Assembly (NCBI GenBank): GCA_937873245.1
Contig: CALMVY010000270.1
Coordinates: 1-5,277, forward strand
DNA: 5,277 nucleotides
DNA from: an uncultured Arthrobacter sp.
GTDB taxonomy: Bacteria > Actinomycetota > Actinomycetes > Actinomycetales > Micrococcaceae
Direction of reading: 5' to 3'
Shown here: positions 5,056-5,277 of the stretch, piece after piece
How the letters are laid out: each line of letters starts with the position of its first letter
Position numbering within the stretch: position 1 is the first letter of the stretch
Translations under genes and position numbers: made by a program
Notes under the pieces: model-generated
What the model saw: the letters and a program-made list of their open reading frames with translations, nothing else
What the model was told of the DNA's origin: nothing
Databases searched by the model: none

Positions 5056-5277
5056 CGCGGGTCCCCCGCCGGATTCTCTGCCCAGTCCTGGTCGCCCAGC
5101 AGTGCGGCGCGGGCGCGTGCGAGGGCGCTGCCGAGGCTCGCGTCGAGCCAGCCCTGCTGGTATTCGACCTTGGCGTCGCCGCGGTTCAGCGACGGGTCCG
5201 CGAGCAGCGGCAGGCCGGCCGGCAGGTCCTGGCCTTCCTTGGCGAGGACCTCGATGTCCGCCGGGTGCAGCCGGATG
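5052..5277 (-). CDS. fliH: FliH, C-terminal end (partial): negative regulator/stator of FliI
   Basis: Only the last 74 codons lie in the window; the 5' part is beyond the right edge. In the frame ending at the TGA 5054-5052 it reads IRLHPADIEVLAKEG, then LLADPSLNRGDAKVEYQQGW, LDASLGSALARARAALLG and a short hydrophilic tail. HPxD, the DPxLxxGDxxVE block and a final helix of the LxxxLxxARxxL type are characteristic of the FliH/YscL C-terminal domain, which binds FliI and resembles F/V-type ATPase stalk subunits. In the family FliH dimerises, holds FliI at the export gate and restrains its ATPase activity. The stop overlaps the fliI start, matching the invariant fliH-fliI order. Confidence 0.88.
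   Translation of the reverse strand, partial: IRLHPADIEVLAKEGQDLPAGLPLLADPSLNRGDAKVEYQQGWLDASLGSALARARAALLGDQDWAENPAGDPR

Noticed and set aside
1..5277. CRISPR array, tRNA or rRNA gene, insertion sequence, terminator or phage defence module
   Set aside because: Nothing with regular spaced repeats, RNA gene motifs, transposase motifs or terminal inverted repeats was seen, and the intergenic gaps are too short for an obvious terminator hairpin.

Overview
The window holds a high-GC flagellar export and hook gene cluster on the minus strand, most likely from a motile actinobacterium of the Arthrobacter/Micrococcaceae kind. The taxon is inferred from base composition, gene order, the short Gram-positive form of FlgD and the NlpC/P60 gene inside the cluster; no marker gene fixes the genus.

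Reading in the direction of transcription (right to left), the order is fliH (3' end only), fliI, fliJ, an NlpC/P60 (C40) cell-wall hydrolase, fliK, flgD and the first 27 codons of flgE. Each of the first four junctions is a 4-base ATGA stop/start overlap, so fliH to fliK look translationally coupled. fliK-flgD and flgD-flgE are instead separated by 17 and 31 bases, and flgD and flgE have their own purine-rich ribosome sites. FliH, FliI and FliJ form the cytoplasmic ATPase complex of the flagellar type III export apparatus. The C40 enzyme is probably the wall-clearing hydrolase that does the job of the FlgJ muramidase. FliK measures hook length, FlgD caps the growing hook and FlgE is the hook subunit.

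The left end (about 1-455) does not fit this operon. FlgE homology stops abruptly after codon 27. It is followed by about 240 bases coding, in the same minus-strand frame, for a charged helical protein stretch that I do not recognise. Then comes, on the plus strand, the promoter-proximal part of an ArsR-type regulator that loses its homology right after the recognition helix. Both joins fall in stretches that suit both partners, as expected for microhomology joining or an assembly/amplification chimera. No complete novel system is visible. The points most worth a second look are this mosaic end and the signal-less C40 hydrolase, which carries an FxxxL motif like those of early flagellar export substrates.
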